Source of the DNA: Kryptolebias marmoratus
Taxonomy: Eukaryota > Chordata > Actinopteri > Cyprinodontiformes > Rivulidae
DNA: 64,000 nt
NCBI RefSeq assembly: GCF_001649575.2
Contig: NC_051433.1
Coordinates: 18,505,027 to 18,569,026, forward strand
Direction of reading: 5' to 3'
Shown: positions 1 through 13,900 of the stretch, piece by piece
How positions within the stretch are numbered: the first letter of the stretch is position 1
How the letters are laid out: the number at the start of each line of letters is the position of its first letter
Translations under genes and position numbers: made by a program
Notes under the pieces: generated by a model
The model's input: only the letters and a program-made list of their open reading frames with translations
Told to the model about the DNA's origin: nothing
The model's database searches: none

Positions 1-960
1 TTTATTGCTATTATGTTTTATAATTATTTTGGTTTTACACGTGAGCTATGTCTTAAAGTATGTTTTAATATGTTAGTTTTAAGTATACTAAGAAATATAT
101 TGTGTACGAAATGCCTTCTTGTTTTAAAAAAGGAAGTGTGAAACTTTTTTATTATTATTTTTATTAAATAATATCCACGTTTACCTGAAATAAAAGTGGA
201 GTTTTTTTTCTACGATAAAACAAATGTTGTTTTAGGATTTGCGGAAGCGCAGGGGCGCCATCTAGTGGACAAAACTGGTTACCACTTTGTTAGCCTGAGA
301 CCATGCAAAAACAATGACTACACACTCATTCGTAAAGGCTCTTATTGTGTTTTATTTATTTCGTCCTACATCATGAACTTGTACGTATGCTTATTTTTTT
401 TTAAATCAAAAATATCAAAATACCAGGTAAAATATTTTTACAAGGTTTTTAAATAGATGTTCGCCCTTCCACTAATCCTTTCTAAACTGTGCCGAAGTAG
501 CAGAGTTAGACCTTAAGAAGAGGAGCAGCTTTATGCAATTATACCACATTACGTTCTGCAAGATGGGGCCAGGGTCTGCTCAAAAAATGAGATATGCACT
601 AGTATTTTAAACACACTTTCCCCTAGCAGCAGTTACAGTTTTAAATTAATTTATCTTGATATCATTGGAAGTATAAAACCTATTAGATGGCAAGAAGCAT
701 GATGAAAGCATTCATTAAATCAGTTCAAAATGCTCTTACATTTATAGTGTTGTATGAAATTTGTGGGTGTTTTTAACTGTCTGTATCAAAGATTTTGTAT
801 TCAAACTTTTACGGGTTTAAATTTGACTAAGCACCCAGAAGCATCAACGTTTGCCTCTGAAAACTACAGATACAGAAAAAAAAACCACAGTTTGACCCCT
901 CACCGGGGGCCTGACACGCTTCTTTAAACGCTTTGTTTACTATTTAACTTTGGAGGCGGG
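1..960. other. Upstream flank without a recognisable gene
   Basis: This stretch is AT-rich. Its only open frames are short and show no family resemblance or splice context. The one feature I can point to is a CTCF-like core in reverse orientation at 256-268 (reverse complement CCACTAGATGGCG). It could be the 3' flank of a gene outside the window, but no terminal exon is visible. Confidence 0.5.
256..268 (-). promoter_or_regulatory. CTCF-like binding motif
   Basis: Read on the minus strand the bases are CCACTAGATGGCGCC, a close match to the vertebrate CTCF core. It lies about 700 bp upstream of the lpin3 promoter, so it could be a boundary or looping anchor. Occupancy is inference from the motif alone. 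Confidence 0.4.
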
Positions 961-1082
961 GTAGTTCTTTTAACCCAGTTTCTGATTGGCCAAGCGGAGT
1001 GATTGACATGTGCCTGCGCATGCGCATGCGCATTGCATTGGGAAGATGGACGGTTTTACAAGCTAAAAAGAAAGCCCGAAAG
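961..1082 (+). promoter_or_regulatory. lpin3: Probable lpin3 promoter and first non-coding exon
   Basis: An inverted CCAAT box (ATTGG) lies at 985-989, followed at about 1012-1033 by overlapping TGCGCATGCGCA palindromes, the consensus of NRF-1. The candidate exon ends at 1082 with a good donor (AG|GTGAGT). It contains a short upstream frame from the ATG at 1046 that stops after six codons, so it is non-coding for lipin. Assignment to lpin3 rests on strand, spacing and lack of another gene; it could belong to an unseen transcript. NRF-1 sites are typical of CpG-rich, broadly active promoters. Confidence 0.45.
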
Positions 1083-3299
1083 GTGAGTTTTTCCTCCTAG
1101 CTTTATTAACTTGAAAGCAAAATGAGCCGCGTATAACATATGTAGAAGTTATAAGATGTCAAATGTTTAGGGAGAGGAAATTGTCTCAGTTTTGTCCGTT
1201 TTTTAGTTACTCAACCCTCCGCTCGAATAAAGTTTTTCTGTCACGAAGGTGAGCATCGCGAGCTGACCTCGCTGTTAAACTAAACCATATTAGCCATATA
1301 TAAGTTGCCAATAAAGCTTCAAAAGTAAAGTTTAGAAAGTTCTTTAAAATTATGTGTTTTTTTCCTGTAGTTTTGGCGCCTTTAAAACGATAAAGTGTTC
1401 AAAGTATGGACAGCGGAGTCATTTCAATGAACATAAAGTTGTTGCGGAAGTTGTCATTGAGAGGAGTTTCTGTGCCCTTCATCCTCTGCCAGAATTTATA
1501 TGAAATAGTTTGAAAATCTGCCCAGAAAACCTATTTCTGTATATGAATGTTGTTCAGTCATTTCTTTGTGAGATCGCAGGGACTGATCTCCTCAGTACTG
1601 AGCCAAAAATGGTGACAAATGTTTGAAATTATACAATTCTGTTGGATGAAATAAATAAATATACAGGTATTAGAAGTGATAAGTGTGCTGAGTCTGACTG
1701 CATTTGGAGCAGCTTCCTGAGCCTCCTTGTAGGCAAATTATGTCAAGCTTTCCTTTTAAACACTTGGCTGAATTTGACCAGTGGAAACCAGGCTTTATGG
1801 CACACTTTAGGTACTTTTTAGTTGTTAAAATGTTTATTTTTTGGATCTAAAGCCAAAAGTAGCTACATACAAAGGACAAATGGACGTACTGTTGCATAAA
1901 ACAATAATTATTAACATTAAAAAAAAGAAAATATCACATGTATGGAAAATATTTGCATTCCCAGACTCCTTTCCCCCCTGTTCCATTTAAATATGTAAAT
2001 ACAATTCTTAAATTGCTCACACAAGCAAAATGTTTTTTCCCACACTGAGCATCTACAGAAAATGGACTTTGTCGCCATGATGTCGCCTTTCGATTTATCG
2101 ACCACGTCAAGCCTTGAGTTTAAGGTTTTATCCAGCATTGTCTTGACTTTCTTTTTTCTTTTAGTTCACCACAAGCTTGATATTTTGCTTTTTGTGCCTC
2201 TCTTTAAACAAGAGATTAAAACAAAAATGGGGCGGCAGGAATATTAACACATATAGAAATGACTGACTGTATAATAGTAGGAAGAACTATTGGTTTATTT
2301 CCTCTATAGGCGGGGTATTGTGGCTTTTCTTGACTGATTTGCAACTCAAATAAAAAATCCTGTGTATTGCCTTGTTGATCTGTGCAACCTGTAGTCACTA
2401 AAATCATACATTTCTGGCAAATATCTGACCAATTCAGGATGTAAATAGTCACAATACGATATACTATAAGTTATCCATTGGGTTTCAGAGCAACTTCGTA
2501 TACATTTACTGGTAATGTGGAGCTTGAAACATCACAAATTATTTTAATCAACTGAAAAATTTAGACATTTAAACCTGAAAAGTCTGGACATTTGAAACTG
2601 AAAAAGCGGTGAGAATCCTGACGTGTGCAACTAATGAAGAATATTATCTTTATTACCATCTGCACAGACAGAGCAGACTTTTCTTCTTCCTGTTTTCACA
2701 GCACACTACAGCTTCCTGGTAGTTCTGTCCAACCATCACTCAAACATCCTCTAATGAAACAGCTGATGAACGAAAACAGGTGGAGTATTTCACAGCAGAG
2801 GGCTGGGAGTTAAACACCACTTTACATTTCTAGTGTACATAGGTCATACGACAGGCCAGAATGAGGATGTTGTGTATTACACTTCAAAGCGTGAAGCTGC
2901 TCTCGTATATCTCCTTATTTGACGCTGGTGTTCACTGAGGCCTACCTTTCTGTGGGCAGCTTGAGCAGTGAGATCCGTCTGGATCTGAACACTATTCACT
3001 TGACATCTTTCTCAGTTAGATGAGATTATGTTTGGATTTTCCAGCACCACTGGAGCTTATCTGCTGGAGAGAGTCCCCTCATCTCTGATGGCCCAGAGAG
3101 CTGTGGTCATGACCAGAAACTCAGTTGCCTCTGTGTGTGTGTGTGCGTTTTCACGGCAGGTTGGTTTAAAAAGCCTGTCCGAGCCTTTCAGAAACTGCCA
3201 GTCTGGCTGTCATGTGCGCTGCGACAGGGAAAGTATAAACTCAGCGTGGCAGCGGGGTGTGTATATGCTGTGTGCTTGTGAAAGTGCGTGAGATAGAGG
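1083..3299 (+). other. Probable 5' intron of lpin3; no gene seen
   Basis: The stretch has no ORF with family resemblance and no strong repeat. It is AT-rich and is interpreted as intron between the candidate 5' UTR exons. A short TG-rich tract lies around 3133-3144. Confidence 0.35.
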
Positions 3300-3686
3300 A
3301 AGCATCGGCGTGTGAGTGAATGTACGAGGGCTCTCTCTCATAGATCGGTGTATTTCGATGGGCAGAGCAGAGGGGGCCGGAGCGCCGTCGCCGATCAGGT
3401 GGAGGAATCCCGTCTAGCTGAGCTGTGAATCCACTTCGTGAAGCGTTTGTGAGTTTGTCTCAGAGGCGTCGCGGCTAAGAAAACGTGACGTCCGCTGACA
3501 GCTTGGCCTTAAAAGGCGAGAGGAAGGGAGCCGCGAGGTTCCTCGGGTAAACATGGAGGTGAAGTTACCTGAGAGAGTTTGTCGGTCTGCGGAGCTGGAA
3601 AACCCTTCGTAGCGTTGCTGATGGCGGAGGGGTGGTCGAGGCGTCGTGGCATGGTTAGGAGGGGACACCTGCCTCCATCTCTCTGG
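3300..3686 (+). promoter_or_regulatory. lpin3: Candidate alternative promoter / 5' UTR exon of lpin3
   Basis: This segment is GC- and CpG-richer than its surroundings and ends at 3686 with a consensus donor (GG|GTAAGA). It carries upstream ATGs, including one at 3553 whose frame closes within about 20 codons, so it looks like leader rather than coding sequence. Lipin genes commonly use several alternative leader exons spliced to the first coding exon. The start is approximate. It may be an alternative first exon or an internal UTR exon following the one ending at 1082. Confidence 0.4.
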
Positions 3687-4925
3687 GTAAGACTTAAAAC
3701 TGATCGTGTAGACTCTGGACATGCGACAGACCAAGAAAAAAAACAATCATCTTGTGGGGATAATTTAGGTCCTGTCATTATTTTGGGACTGATGGATCCT
3801 TACACATCTTGTTGGCTCTGATCAATTTTGTCAACTTGTTGTTGAGTTGACCACAATAGTTAAAAGCAAAATTAAACAACGTATTGCTGTTGTGCTGATT
3901 TGTTTGCAGTATAGAGTTTTTAAATCATTGCATATTGTTTTAGTCCTTCTAAGCTTCGAGTTGATGCCTTTAACTTGTTCCAAAATGAGTTTTTTTTCTT
4001 ACTTCCGAGGTTACTCTTGAAATACAGCAGTGGCGTTGCAATGTAACAGATTCGAGTTGGTGTCCTTGAAGCATAAACAATCTTGACACCAGGTAGAGTT
4101 TGTAGACTCTTGTTTTTTAATCCTTCAGAGGTTAATTTCACGGTCCAGCGACGCAGATCTCAACCCTAACAAGGACTTTACTTTCTGGAGCCACTTTTTG
4201 AACGAGTTGAGAGCTTGGGCAGAGAAAAAAACTATACAATGAGAAGTTTAATTCCTTTTTCCTGTATCAAAGCGTCAACAACCTTCAGTATGTACTCTTA
4301 GATCCTAAATGTAGATCGCACTGAGGCCGTGTACTCTGGAACCCCACCTGATGAACCGTCTCACCGCGATAAACCATGAAAATGACGTCGACGGTTTCTT
4401 TTGTCCTGCGTGGAAGTCTCATCTGACATTCTTCCTGTTGAACTTTAACCCTTCAGTCATTAACAACGTCAATACAGTTTACTCAGACCTCTAGAAAAGC
4501 GTACACGCCTGCCAGTCGTTCACAGGACAGTCTTCTCTTTTGGAGCTAGTTTGTGTCAAAAGGTTGGAGCCTTCTTCTTTTTTTTTAGTATTTTATTCTT
4601 TTAATTTGTTAGCAATGCACTTACTTAAACAAATGTGTAAATATACTGTACATATTTTATAAAACTGTAATATACTTTGTTGTATCTCTGTTCTATTTCT
4701 TTTTTTAATTGTTTTTTACTTTTGCTGGGGGGTTAAATTATTCTGCAACAGTGGACTCTTAATGTGGAAACAAGAAGTAAACGACCGCAGACTGCAGAAA
4801 TTGCTAAACGTAGAGCAGATGCTGTTTTTTTTTTTTCTTTTTTTTAGCTTTATCATGTTGTTTGCTGGCACTCGCAAGTTCTCAATTCTTGATTTTGTTT
4901 TTGTTGTTGTTTCTAGTCCCAAACC

Positions 4926-7900
4926 ATGAATATCGTGGGCCAGTTGGCAGAGACCGTGTTCGTCACAGTGAAGGAGCTGTACCGGGGCCTGAACCCCGCC
5001 ACTCTCACCGGAGGGATCGATGTCATCGTGGTGCGGCAGCCTGATGGCTCTTTCCAGTGCTCCCCGTTTCACGTGCGCTTCGGGAAGCTCGGCGTGCTGC
5101 GCTCCAAGGAGAAAATAGTCAGAGTTTCATCTGTTTATTTCAGTTTCTTGTACTCTTCCCTAGCTTCGTATGGTTTTCTGTCCGCTCTCGGTAATTCCTA
5201 CACACATGATTGTAATTTAAGGTGGACATTGAGGTAAACGGAGAGCCGGTTGACCTGCACATGAAGCTTGGAGACAATGGGGAGGCCTTTTTTGTGGAGC
5301 AAAATGAAAACATGGAGGTAAGCCGACCAAAATAAGTAGCAATGTTTTCAAAGTCTTTTCCGTTTCCGTTCACCGTTCGTCCTTCCGTTTCAGGTCCCAG
5401 CCCACCTGTGCACCTCCCCGATTCCTCAGGAGGTCCTCGAGGAGACGGAGGAGACAGCCGAAGGGACCCCCTTTACCGGCTCCGGAGCCCGCAGGAAGAA
5501 ACGCCGGCGGAAACGCGTGCGTTCCGATTCCCACCTGAGAGAGGAGGCGAGCTCCTCGTCAGAGGAAAGAGACCGAGACAAGGAGTGTGAAAGGGAAGCC
5601 GATCCAGCTCAGTGGGACAGCCCCACGTCAGGGGACCTGTCCACACCGCTGCAAATCAGGTCGGTTAATGAAAAGTACAGAACCTTTATTTTTCTGTGAG
5701 GTGAAATAAGTAAGAAACTAATAGATTTTCACAAATGTTAATAGGTTCAATCTCGAATCATTTCTGGCGATCATTAAACTTGAATTCCTGTTAGCACAGG
5801 AACTTCACAGCCGTGAAACGTGCTGCTGCTCTGTCTAATTAATTAATTATAAAATTCATGCTGATCACGTCGTAATCAGTGTTGATGTGGCCACATTTTG
5901 GTGAAGAAGGTGCAAAAGTTCAACATGGCAGCTGTCTGGAAAAATACGTCTGCCTGGACGACAACCCTGTCAGAACTAACAACAACTTGTGTTCACTGTT
6001 TGGAGTTCAGGTTGTTAATGTTTTTGTTTGTTCTGTATTTGTGTGTTTAAAGTAAATCCGTGTACTACTCACTGTCCGAGGAGCCGAGTGAGGAGCCGGT
6101 TCTCTTGCCGACCAGAGACACTCATCCACATTCTGACGGAGAGCAGTCGCCCTCAGAAAAGTGAGAAAAGTGTTGGATTTTTAGCACGTTTGATAGACAT
6201 CACCTGATTTCTTTCACATTTCATTCCTCCCTGTACGTGTTTCTCCTCCTCAGCAGTGTGTTCTACAGCCGGCCAGACTCTCCGAAAAGCGACTCTGAGC
6301 TTTTTCTTAAAACCCAAGATTCACCTGGGCCTCACATCCAGTGGAACTGGGGAGGTTTTCCTCAGGTATGCTGACGCACACAGATCGTACAGCGCTGTCA
6401 GATCGTACAGTAACGCTGATCGCTGGTCCTCGCTCTCACAGGTTCGCTTGCCGGAAAAAACAGCAGCGGAGTCGCAGGCCGTCCCCCCTTCAGGCGCCTC
6501 TCATTTTCGCACCATCGAGAGGCAGGACTCCTTTGATTTGGGCTGCGAGGCTGTGGTCAGCTGTGGAAGAGTAGGCAGTGTAACTGTTGTGAAACCACAG
6601 CCGAGGACTTGCTCCCCTGCTTCAGATAACTACTCCATGCAAACAAGTCATGGCTCCCGGGAGAAAAACTCCCACTGTGACCTTTCTACCCACAGTGACC
6701 TCTTCAGGTCTTGTGTTTCATCGGAGGATGTAGATTCACTGGAATGTAGTCTGGGACAAGAGGAGAAAAGAGACTCGTCTTCTAATTTAGTTAGCAGCAC
6801 TGATTCCCACATCAGTAAAGAAGGCACAGGGAGTTCTGAGCATGTTTGCTCTGTGACTGATCCAGTCGGCCTAGGAAATGAAAACTGTGTGGACACTGAA
6901 ACCAAAGCAAAAACAGAGACCCCAAAACAGATTATAACAGAAAATAATGACTGCACAGCCAGGGGGGTGAGTCAGAATAGGATAGAAATGTCAGATCTGC
7001 AAACCCAGGGTGTCCTATCCGAGCAGAGAGAACAGGGGTCTGCCAACGATGCCCCCGTCAGTGAAGGAGACAGTGGAATAGATCCCTGTGCAAAGGGAGG
7101 AGATGAGGACGGTTCCCTCGGAGGGACTGATGGATCAGCCGGAGGATCGCCTTCTGAGAAAACTGCAGTGCAGGCAGAAGGGAAGGATGCCGAGGTCAAC
7201 TCGGCAAAGACCTCTGAAGCATCTTCCAGACCGGAACAACAAGACAAGAAGAAAGGTGAAGTATTTCTGTATTTAAGCTAATTCTTCAAAGCCATTATCT
7301 CACTGGAGGCTAGTTGGCAAATGGCATTCGCTTAGAGAGTCTCCAAAATGTCTTAAACCACTTGCGGTGGTTCTCAGTCTTCTTGCTTGAGTTGCAGAGG
7401 CATGCAGTCATGAATTTTGAACATGTTCAAAACAATCGATGCGAGTCATTACAGGTGTCTCGAACCCCATCCTGGTTATGTTGCAGGCCTGTGTTTTGAC
7501 ATGTCCATGTCTAAAAACTAAGCAGATGAACAACAATCATTAGACTGGTCCAAATTAGTCTATCTTCATTTCAGTCCAGCAGATTAAATCGTGAACGTGG
7601 GGACCGTTTTCCAAGGTGGGTAGAAAGCGGGCGCAGGTGGAGAGTAAAATAATGTGCGAGGTCTAAAGTAGTACTGAGTCACAGACTCGTCTCTAACAGC
7701 CCAGTGAGTTACTGCCTTCAGTATTTTGTCATCGTCTGCTGTCCGATTGTCTAATTATCTGGTTGCAGGTAAACGAAATCATCATCTAGGACCGACAGAT
7801 ATTTACCTGGATGATCTGACCTCACTGGGCCCTGAGGTGGCTGCACTTTATTTTCCCAAAATGTAAGATTCCAACTTGAGTGTGACAAAAACAAACTGTG

Positions 7901-10900
7901 CCGTAAAATCACTTCCTGAGATCTTTATTGTGAAAACTATAGAACAAAATACAGTTTTCTAACCCATGACACATTTAGCAAATAACTTTCCACATTGGAA
8001 TAAGTCAGTATTGATATTATAGTATCTCTGAGGTGATGAGAGTTAAATTTCTGTTGTTTGGCCTGCCTGCAGTGAGGCAGAGGGAGCCTTTCAGCCGGGA
8101 GCAGATCTGGGCTCCCGCTCGGGTAGCCAGTCTCCTCAGTCAGTGGGCAGCGCGGCGATGGACAGCGGCACAGAGTACCTGTCGGACTCCACCTGCTACA
8201 TGGACGTCAGCATGTCCCTCTGTGGAAAAGAAGGCGACACCAGCCAGATCACCAAAGGTCAGAGTTCGTAATTGGGTGCTAAGTTGTCAGTCTCAACAAT
8301 GTAGTGAAAGACGAGTCTTCTTGATGCACATTTATTTTAAAAACTTTCCCACCAGAGAAGTTTATGGAGCACCTTGTGACATACCAGGATTTTATCAACA
8401 ATCCTGGAATCATTGAGGACCCGAGTCTTGTCATCTGCATAAATTCCAAGTAAGATTTAAGAATTTCTTAAAAGTAATTTGAATAACTCCTTATCCGACG
8501 TTTCTCACGTTGTCATTCTGAATGTCCTTTATGTTCATTTGTTTTTAAATCTTAGTTATTACAACTGGGCAGTGGCTGCTCCGATGATCCTGTCAATGTC
8601 AGCTTTCCAAAAAAACCTTCCAAAGGTAGTTTATGTTCTTAAATTCAGGAAAATAGGATATTAACTTATAAATTTAAAAAAAGCTTGTAGCTTTATTTTG
8701 TGTTTGTCATACACAGAGTACAGTAGAGCGTCTGGTGAAGGACAAGATGTCCAAGAAGTCTGGACGCTGGTGGTTTTCCTGGAGGCGGAGAGACATGGAC
8801 AACAACCAGGTAGCTGCTCGTGTTGATGGTTATTCAGTGGGATATGAAGCGAAACGTTACATGTTTCAACCTGCACCGACTACAAACAGTAATCACTTGG
8901 CAGGGTGTGGCCTTGTTCGCTGCTTTATGTAAAAGCACAGAAGATTAGAGCTGTTCGGAAACTGTCTTAGCAGGTGATAACCATGTGAACTCCCTTTTTT
9001 CCTTTAGCAAAAACACTCCAAGGAGGAGCAAGACGAGCAGCTGGCGGGCACTTCCTCCACGGTTCAGTAAGTCACCTCATTATCAGACGACATTTACCCG
9101 CTGTGATCCAGTTGAATTTGTGTAGTCGTGCTGGTACAGAGCTGTCTCACTCCTTTGTCCTGTTAGGATGTGCATTTGTGAATGTCGGCACAATCCTCGT
9201 ACGGGCTTTATTTGGTAGTTCTGGTTCACAAAGTTGTGACCTGAACTGCTGCTGCTGTATTTTAGCTCCCAGGCAGAAAAAATAGAAAAATGATGTTTGT
9301 GTTAGATAGATATTCTGTCATAGACCTCATCCACTTCTGTTAGTCTCATAAAAACTAACTATCATATCTACAGAGACTTAGAATTCAATCAGTTCTGTTG
9401 GTATGTAGATTTACAAACAGTACCACTTATTTGTCAAGTACACTGTACAAAATAATCTATTACTTAAATAACAGCTGTGGTCATGACATGACTTTTTTTG
9501 TCATTAAATAATAAGTCCTAACTGTGATAATATTGTGTTGATTCCCTTTGCTGCTTCCTCAGAGCCACTCTGGATGATGTTGACAGTGACGAGGCAGCTG
9601 GTCTTGGCAGGAAAGCTGTCATCCCTCACAGCCTTTCCACAGAAACCATCACCGTGACTCAGACCATCAGCCAGATGTATCGCAAATCACTACGTCTGAC
9701 GTCTAAACAGATAGTAAGAGATAAACTCGATTATCTCCACTGCCCCCTCCACACCCCCCAAAAAATCAATTTTTATTTAAAGAGGTTTATCAGTTTGTGC
9801 AGAGACGTTTTCTGCCTTTTACCAGGAGGATCTAAATCTGCGTGAAGGAGCCAATCAAGTGGTGTTCAGCGTGACCACACAGTACCAGGGGACCTGTCGC
9901 TGTGAGGCTGCTATCTACCTGTGGAACTGGGATGATCGTGTGATCATATCGGACATTGATGGCACCATCACCAAGTAAAACTTGCTCCCTTGTAAAACAG
10001 TGTCAGGATATAGATAAACTGTCAGTTATGTGTCTTTAACAGACACTTTCTAATTTCCTGGGTGGAGTCACTAAATACTATTTGTATGTTTGCTATTTTT
10101 ACTTTCTATACCTTAAATCAATAATTGGTTTTAGTAGTTTTAACTCTCCGTCTCCTGCAGGTCTGATGCTTTGGGTCATATTTTACCTCAGTTTGGAAAA
10201 GACTGGACGCACAAAGGAATCGCCAAACTGTACCACAAAATACACCAGTATGTTATATCACATGTTTATTTTTAAAATGTTGTTTTCAGTTAAGTGGGGC
10301 ATGATCACCTCAGAACAAACCCTAAGAGATTTAAAAGAGAAACTGGACTTCTTGTCTTGTTTTTTTTTAAAAAAGATGTTCTCAGTTCAGAAAGAATTAA
10401 TGAATTGGCTTTAAGAACTCTTAAGGGTAAAAACAAAAACCCTTTTAAATCATTCAGTTGTTTTGTTTTTCTTTCAAAGTAAATATAAATATGTCCTTCC
10501 TGCTCAATTTTGATATTAAACGTCACTTTAATTGTTGTTTTATCTGCACTGCCAGGCGGTTTGCTGCTTTCTACCATTTTCTTGAGTTTTTTTCTTTTTT
10601 TTAAAAATAAAAATTAAACTACTGACAGAAAAGGAAAATGGTGAATGCTGGATGTAGTCTTTAAAGTAGTGATAAAATTGTTCAGGAGCTGTTAAGGAGC
10701 TTCATGTGCCAGGTGAACAACATATTCAATTAGAATCCTGTTCTGATGTTTGTCTCCCTGCAGGAACGGCTACAAGTTCCTGTACTGTTCAGCGAGGGCT
10801 ATAGGTATGGCTGCTATCACTAAAGGCTACTTACAGTGGGTCAATGACCAAGGCATCGTCCTTCCCAAGGGCCCGGTCCTGCTGGCTCCCAGCAGCCTCT

Positions 10901-13900
10901 TCTCAGCACTACACAGGTAACACAGACACCCTCTGAACTGCTTTGAGTTTTTTAGGAAACCTCTGTAATTCCTTTCTGAAGTCCTAATCAGGAAAGTAGA
11001 ACGTTGCAATGCACTTTAATGCAAAGATTTGCTTACTTTAGTTACTCCTGGTCAAAACTTTTTATTACTACAACTAGAACGGAAACATACAAACAGACTT
11101 AAAATGCTATTGTGTTAAAAATCGAGCATTAGCTTCAACATTAAGCAAGATATTATATATATATTCCCATTATGTTGTTTATTACAATTTTAGTGAGACA
11201 TTAAGTCCTGGTTTGGAAAAGAGAAATTATTTAATTGTCAGATGTTTTGAAGTTCTCTTTTTAATAAGTTGTCTCAATAATTAACTTCCTTAAGCAGCTG
11301 CTTTGTATGCTATAAATCAGAGGTCTCCAATCCTGGTCCTCGAGGGCCACTGTCCTGCATGTTTTCCTTGTTTCCCTGCTCCAACACACCTGATTCAGTG
11401 GTTAAATCATCTCTTCATGTTCTGCAGAAGCCTGTTAATCACCCATTGATTCAAATCAGGTGTGTTGGAGCAGAGAAACAAGTAAAACATGCAGGATAGT
11501 GGCCCTTGAGGACCAGGATTGGAGACCCCTGCTATAAATGAAGAGTTATGAGAAGAGATAGAGGTGTTCTGAGGCAGCTGTTTGTAACGTAGGTAAGAAA
11601 TAAGATTTAACAGGAGTGGTAGAGGTTAGGTCTAAGTTTGGAAGGCCGTGAGACCTTTCTGAATGAACTGCTGATAGAATTCAGAGAAAAGCTAATCAAA
11701 ATTTCTGTGCTTGTTCTTTTGTTCACAACAAAGCAAACCAGCTGCGTCATCGCATTTCTAGAGTATCCGATTCCACACGTACGACTACAAAGCATTTACC
11801 AAACTCTCATCTGTTTTCATGAGGAAGAGTTTGCTGAAGTGTTGCCTAAGGACATCTGATTTCCTCTCTGTTTTAACAGGGCTGATTGTTCGGGTTTTCG
11901 ACCTGACAAAACGCACCGAAGGGTTGTTCTCCTAAATCCTTTACATCGTTTAGATCTTGTTCTGACCTAAACTTTGTGCTCCGTGTTAAATGTCTGAATG
12001 CCTGCAGCAGACCTCTCTGTAGCGGGACTCTCTCTTTGACATGTCTAACTTCATTCTGAAACGTCTTACAGGTGGCACAGGGCTAACTTCAAGTTTTCTC
12101 CGCTCAGTAAAAACTTGCTGTACAACCAGCTGTGGTGCCTTCGCTGGTCAGAAAAGATGGGATTTTTGAGTGTTTGACCGCCCGATCACAATCAGATTCC
12201 ACTGTGCATCTCCAGTACACATGTATGCAGAGATACAAACGTTTAAAAAGATCTGACGTCTGTGACAATAAAGTCTCCTTCATCTGTTCACAGGGAGGTG
12301 ATAGAGAAGAAACCAGAGATTTTTAAGATTGCCTGTCTCAGTGACATCAGAGACTTGTTCAACCCACTCAGCCAGCCCTTCTATGCTGCCTTCGGCAACA
12401 GGACAAACGTAAGCAGCACTGCAAACGGGCTCGTACAATACGTGCAATACTCCATTGTGCTTTTTGGACTCCTACAAATTCAAAGATTTCTGCTTGGGAG
12501 ATGCTGTTATAGCTGGCTGCTGCAGGATCTATGGAAACGAAATGTTCAATTTGCAAATATGTAAATAAATCACCCTTCTGCAGGCCAGGTTGTTGCTGGA
12601 AATGTTGGAAAGATCGTAAAGTCTGGGCATCAAATAAACCTCTTAGCTTTGTCAATCCTTTATTGAGCCATAGTATGAGGTTAGTAGGTTCAGCAGTCTG
12701 CAAAACATCTGGATTGTTTAAGAGAGGAGTAAGATGAGATATAATCTCAGGAAAAGGGCTTTTAAAATATGAATGAGCATTTTATGCTTTTATTCTGCTT
12801 TAAGTGGCTAAAAATGCAATAAATGTCCCCAGCAGAATCAAACACTATTGACTGATGCTAATATCCAGCGGACTGCGAGGGAGCAGCATCGACAGGGAGC
12901 CACCAGGCGGGTTCAACACCAAGCTGACATTAAACGCAGCCATCTGGTGTTTGAACAGTTTTAGCTGGTACTTCCTGTCGCTCCGAATGAACAAACCTAA
13001 TCAGCCTTTCAGCACTTTTTATGACCTTGCTGGGTAACAAAACAGGAATCATTTACAGTTGATAAACTAGTCTGTGCAGGATATTATTTTTATTATTTCC
13101 AAGCAGGGTAGATGATTAGTAGGCTGACCAGTCTGACGCAGCCTTTAATACATTCACAGAAGAAAAACTGACGTTAAACCACTAATTAGAGAAATATTAG
13201 CTTCCCCGAGCAACTGAGAAAGGATCCTGTTTACTGAAGAAATACAAACAACATTAAATTTACAGTAATTTTCTAAAGTTGTTGTAGATTTTACACTTAA
13301 CAACATCTGGAATTGGGTCTTCCTTCAATTGTGGATATTAGGAAAATACAAAGTAAAGGTTTTATGAGTGCAAATAATATGTTATTGGACATAAATACAG
13401 TAAATGTTAGGTGAAACTTAACACTGAAGCTCCTCTGTAAAAGTGGCTTTTCTTTTGCAGGATGCTTTTGCCTACAAGCAGGTCGGAGTGTCTGAAGCCA
13501 GAATATTCACCGTCAACCCTAAAGGAGAACTTATCCAGGAGATGACTAAAGGCAACAAGTCCTCGTAAGTGTAGGAGCAAGTAAACACAGACGCAAAGTA
13601 AAAAAAAAAGAAAAGGAGATAAACCCTTGTGTTTAAAACTAATTAAATGAGGGGGAAAAGGGGTCATTTGTGTCTGCTCGACTGTAACACTCGACCAGCA
13701 AACTTCTGAGATTTTGTCTGCAGAGGAAGGAAACAAGATTCACAAAGTTTTGTGTAATCTGTTGAGCTCAAAGCATGTGTTGGAGGCGACTCTCTGTGAC
13801 TACCGCAACAAGTTTTAGCTTTATGTCTTAGAGACATTTTATTCTGTTTGTTTTCTAAGGTCGATTAGCTGTGGTGGCCTCCCAAAGTTAATCTGTTTTA

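Noticed and set aside
4716..5072. 118-aa minus-strand ORF over the lpin3 start
   Set aside because: It overlaps the N-LIP coding exon antisense and has low-complexity ends; a shadow of a real exon.
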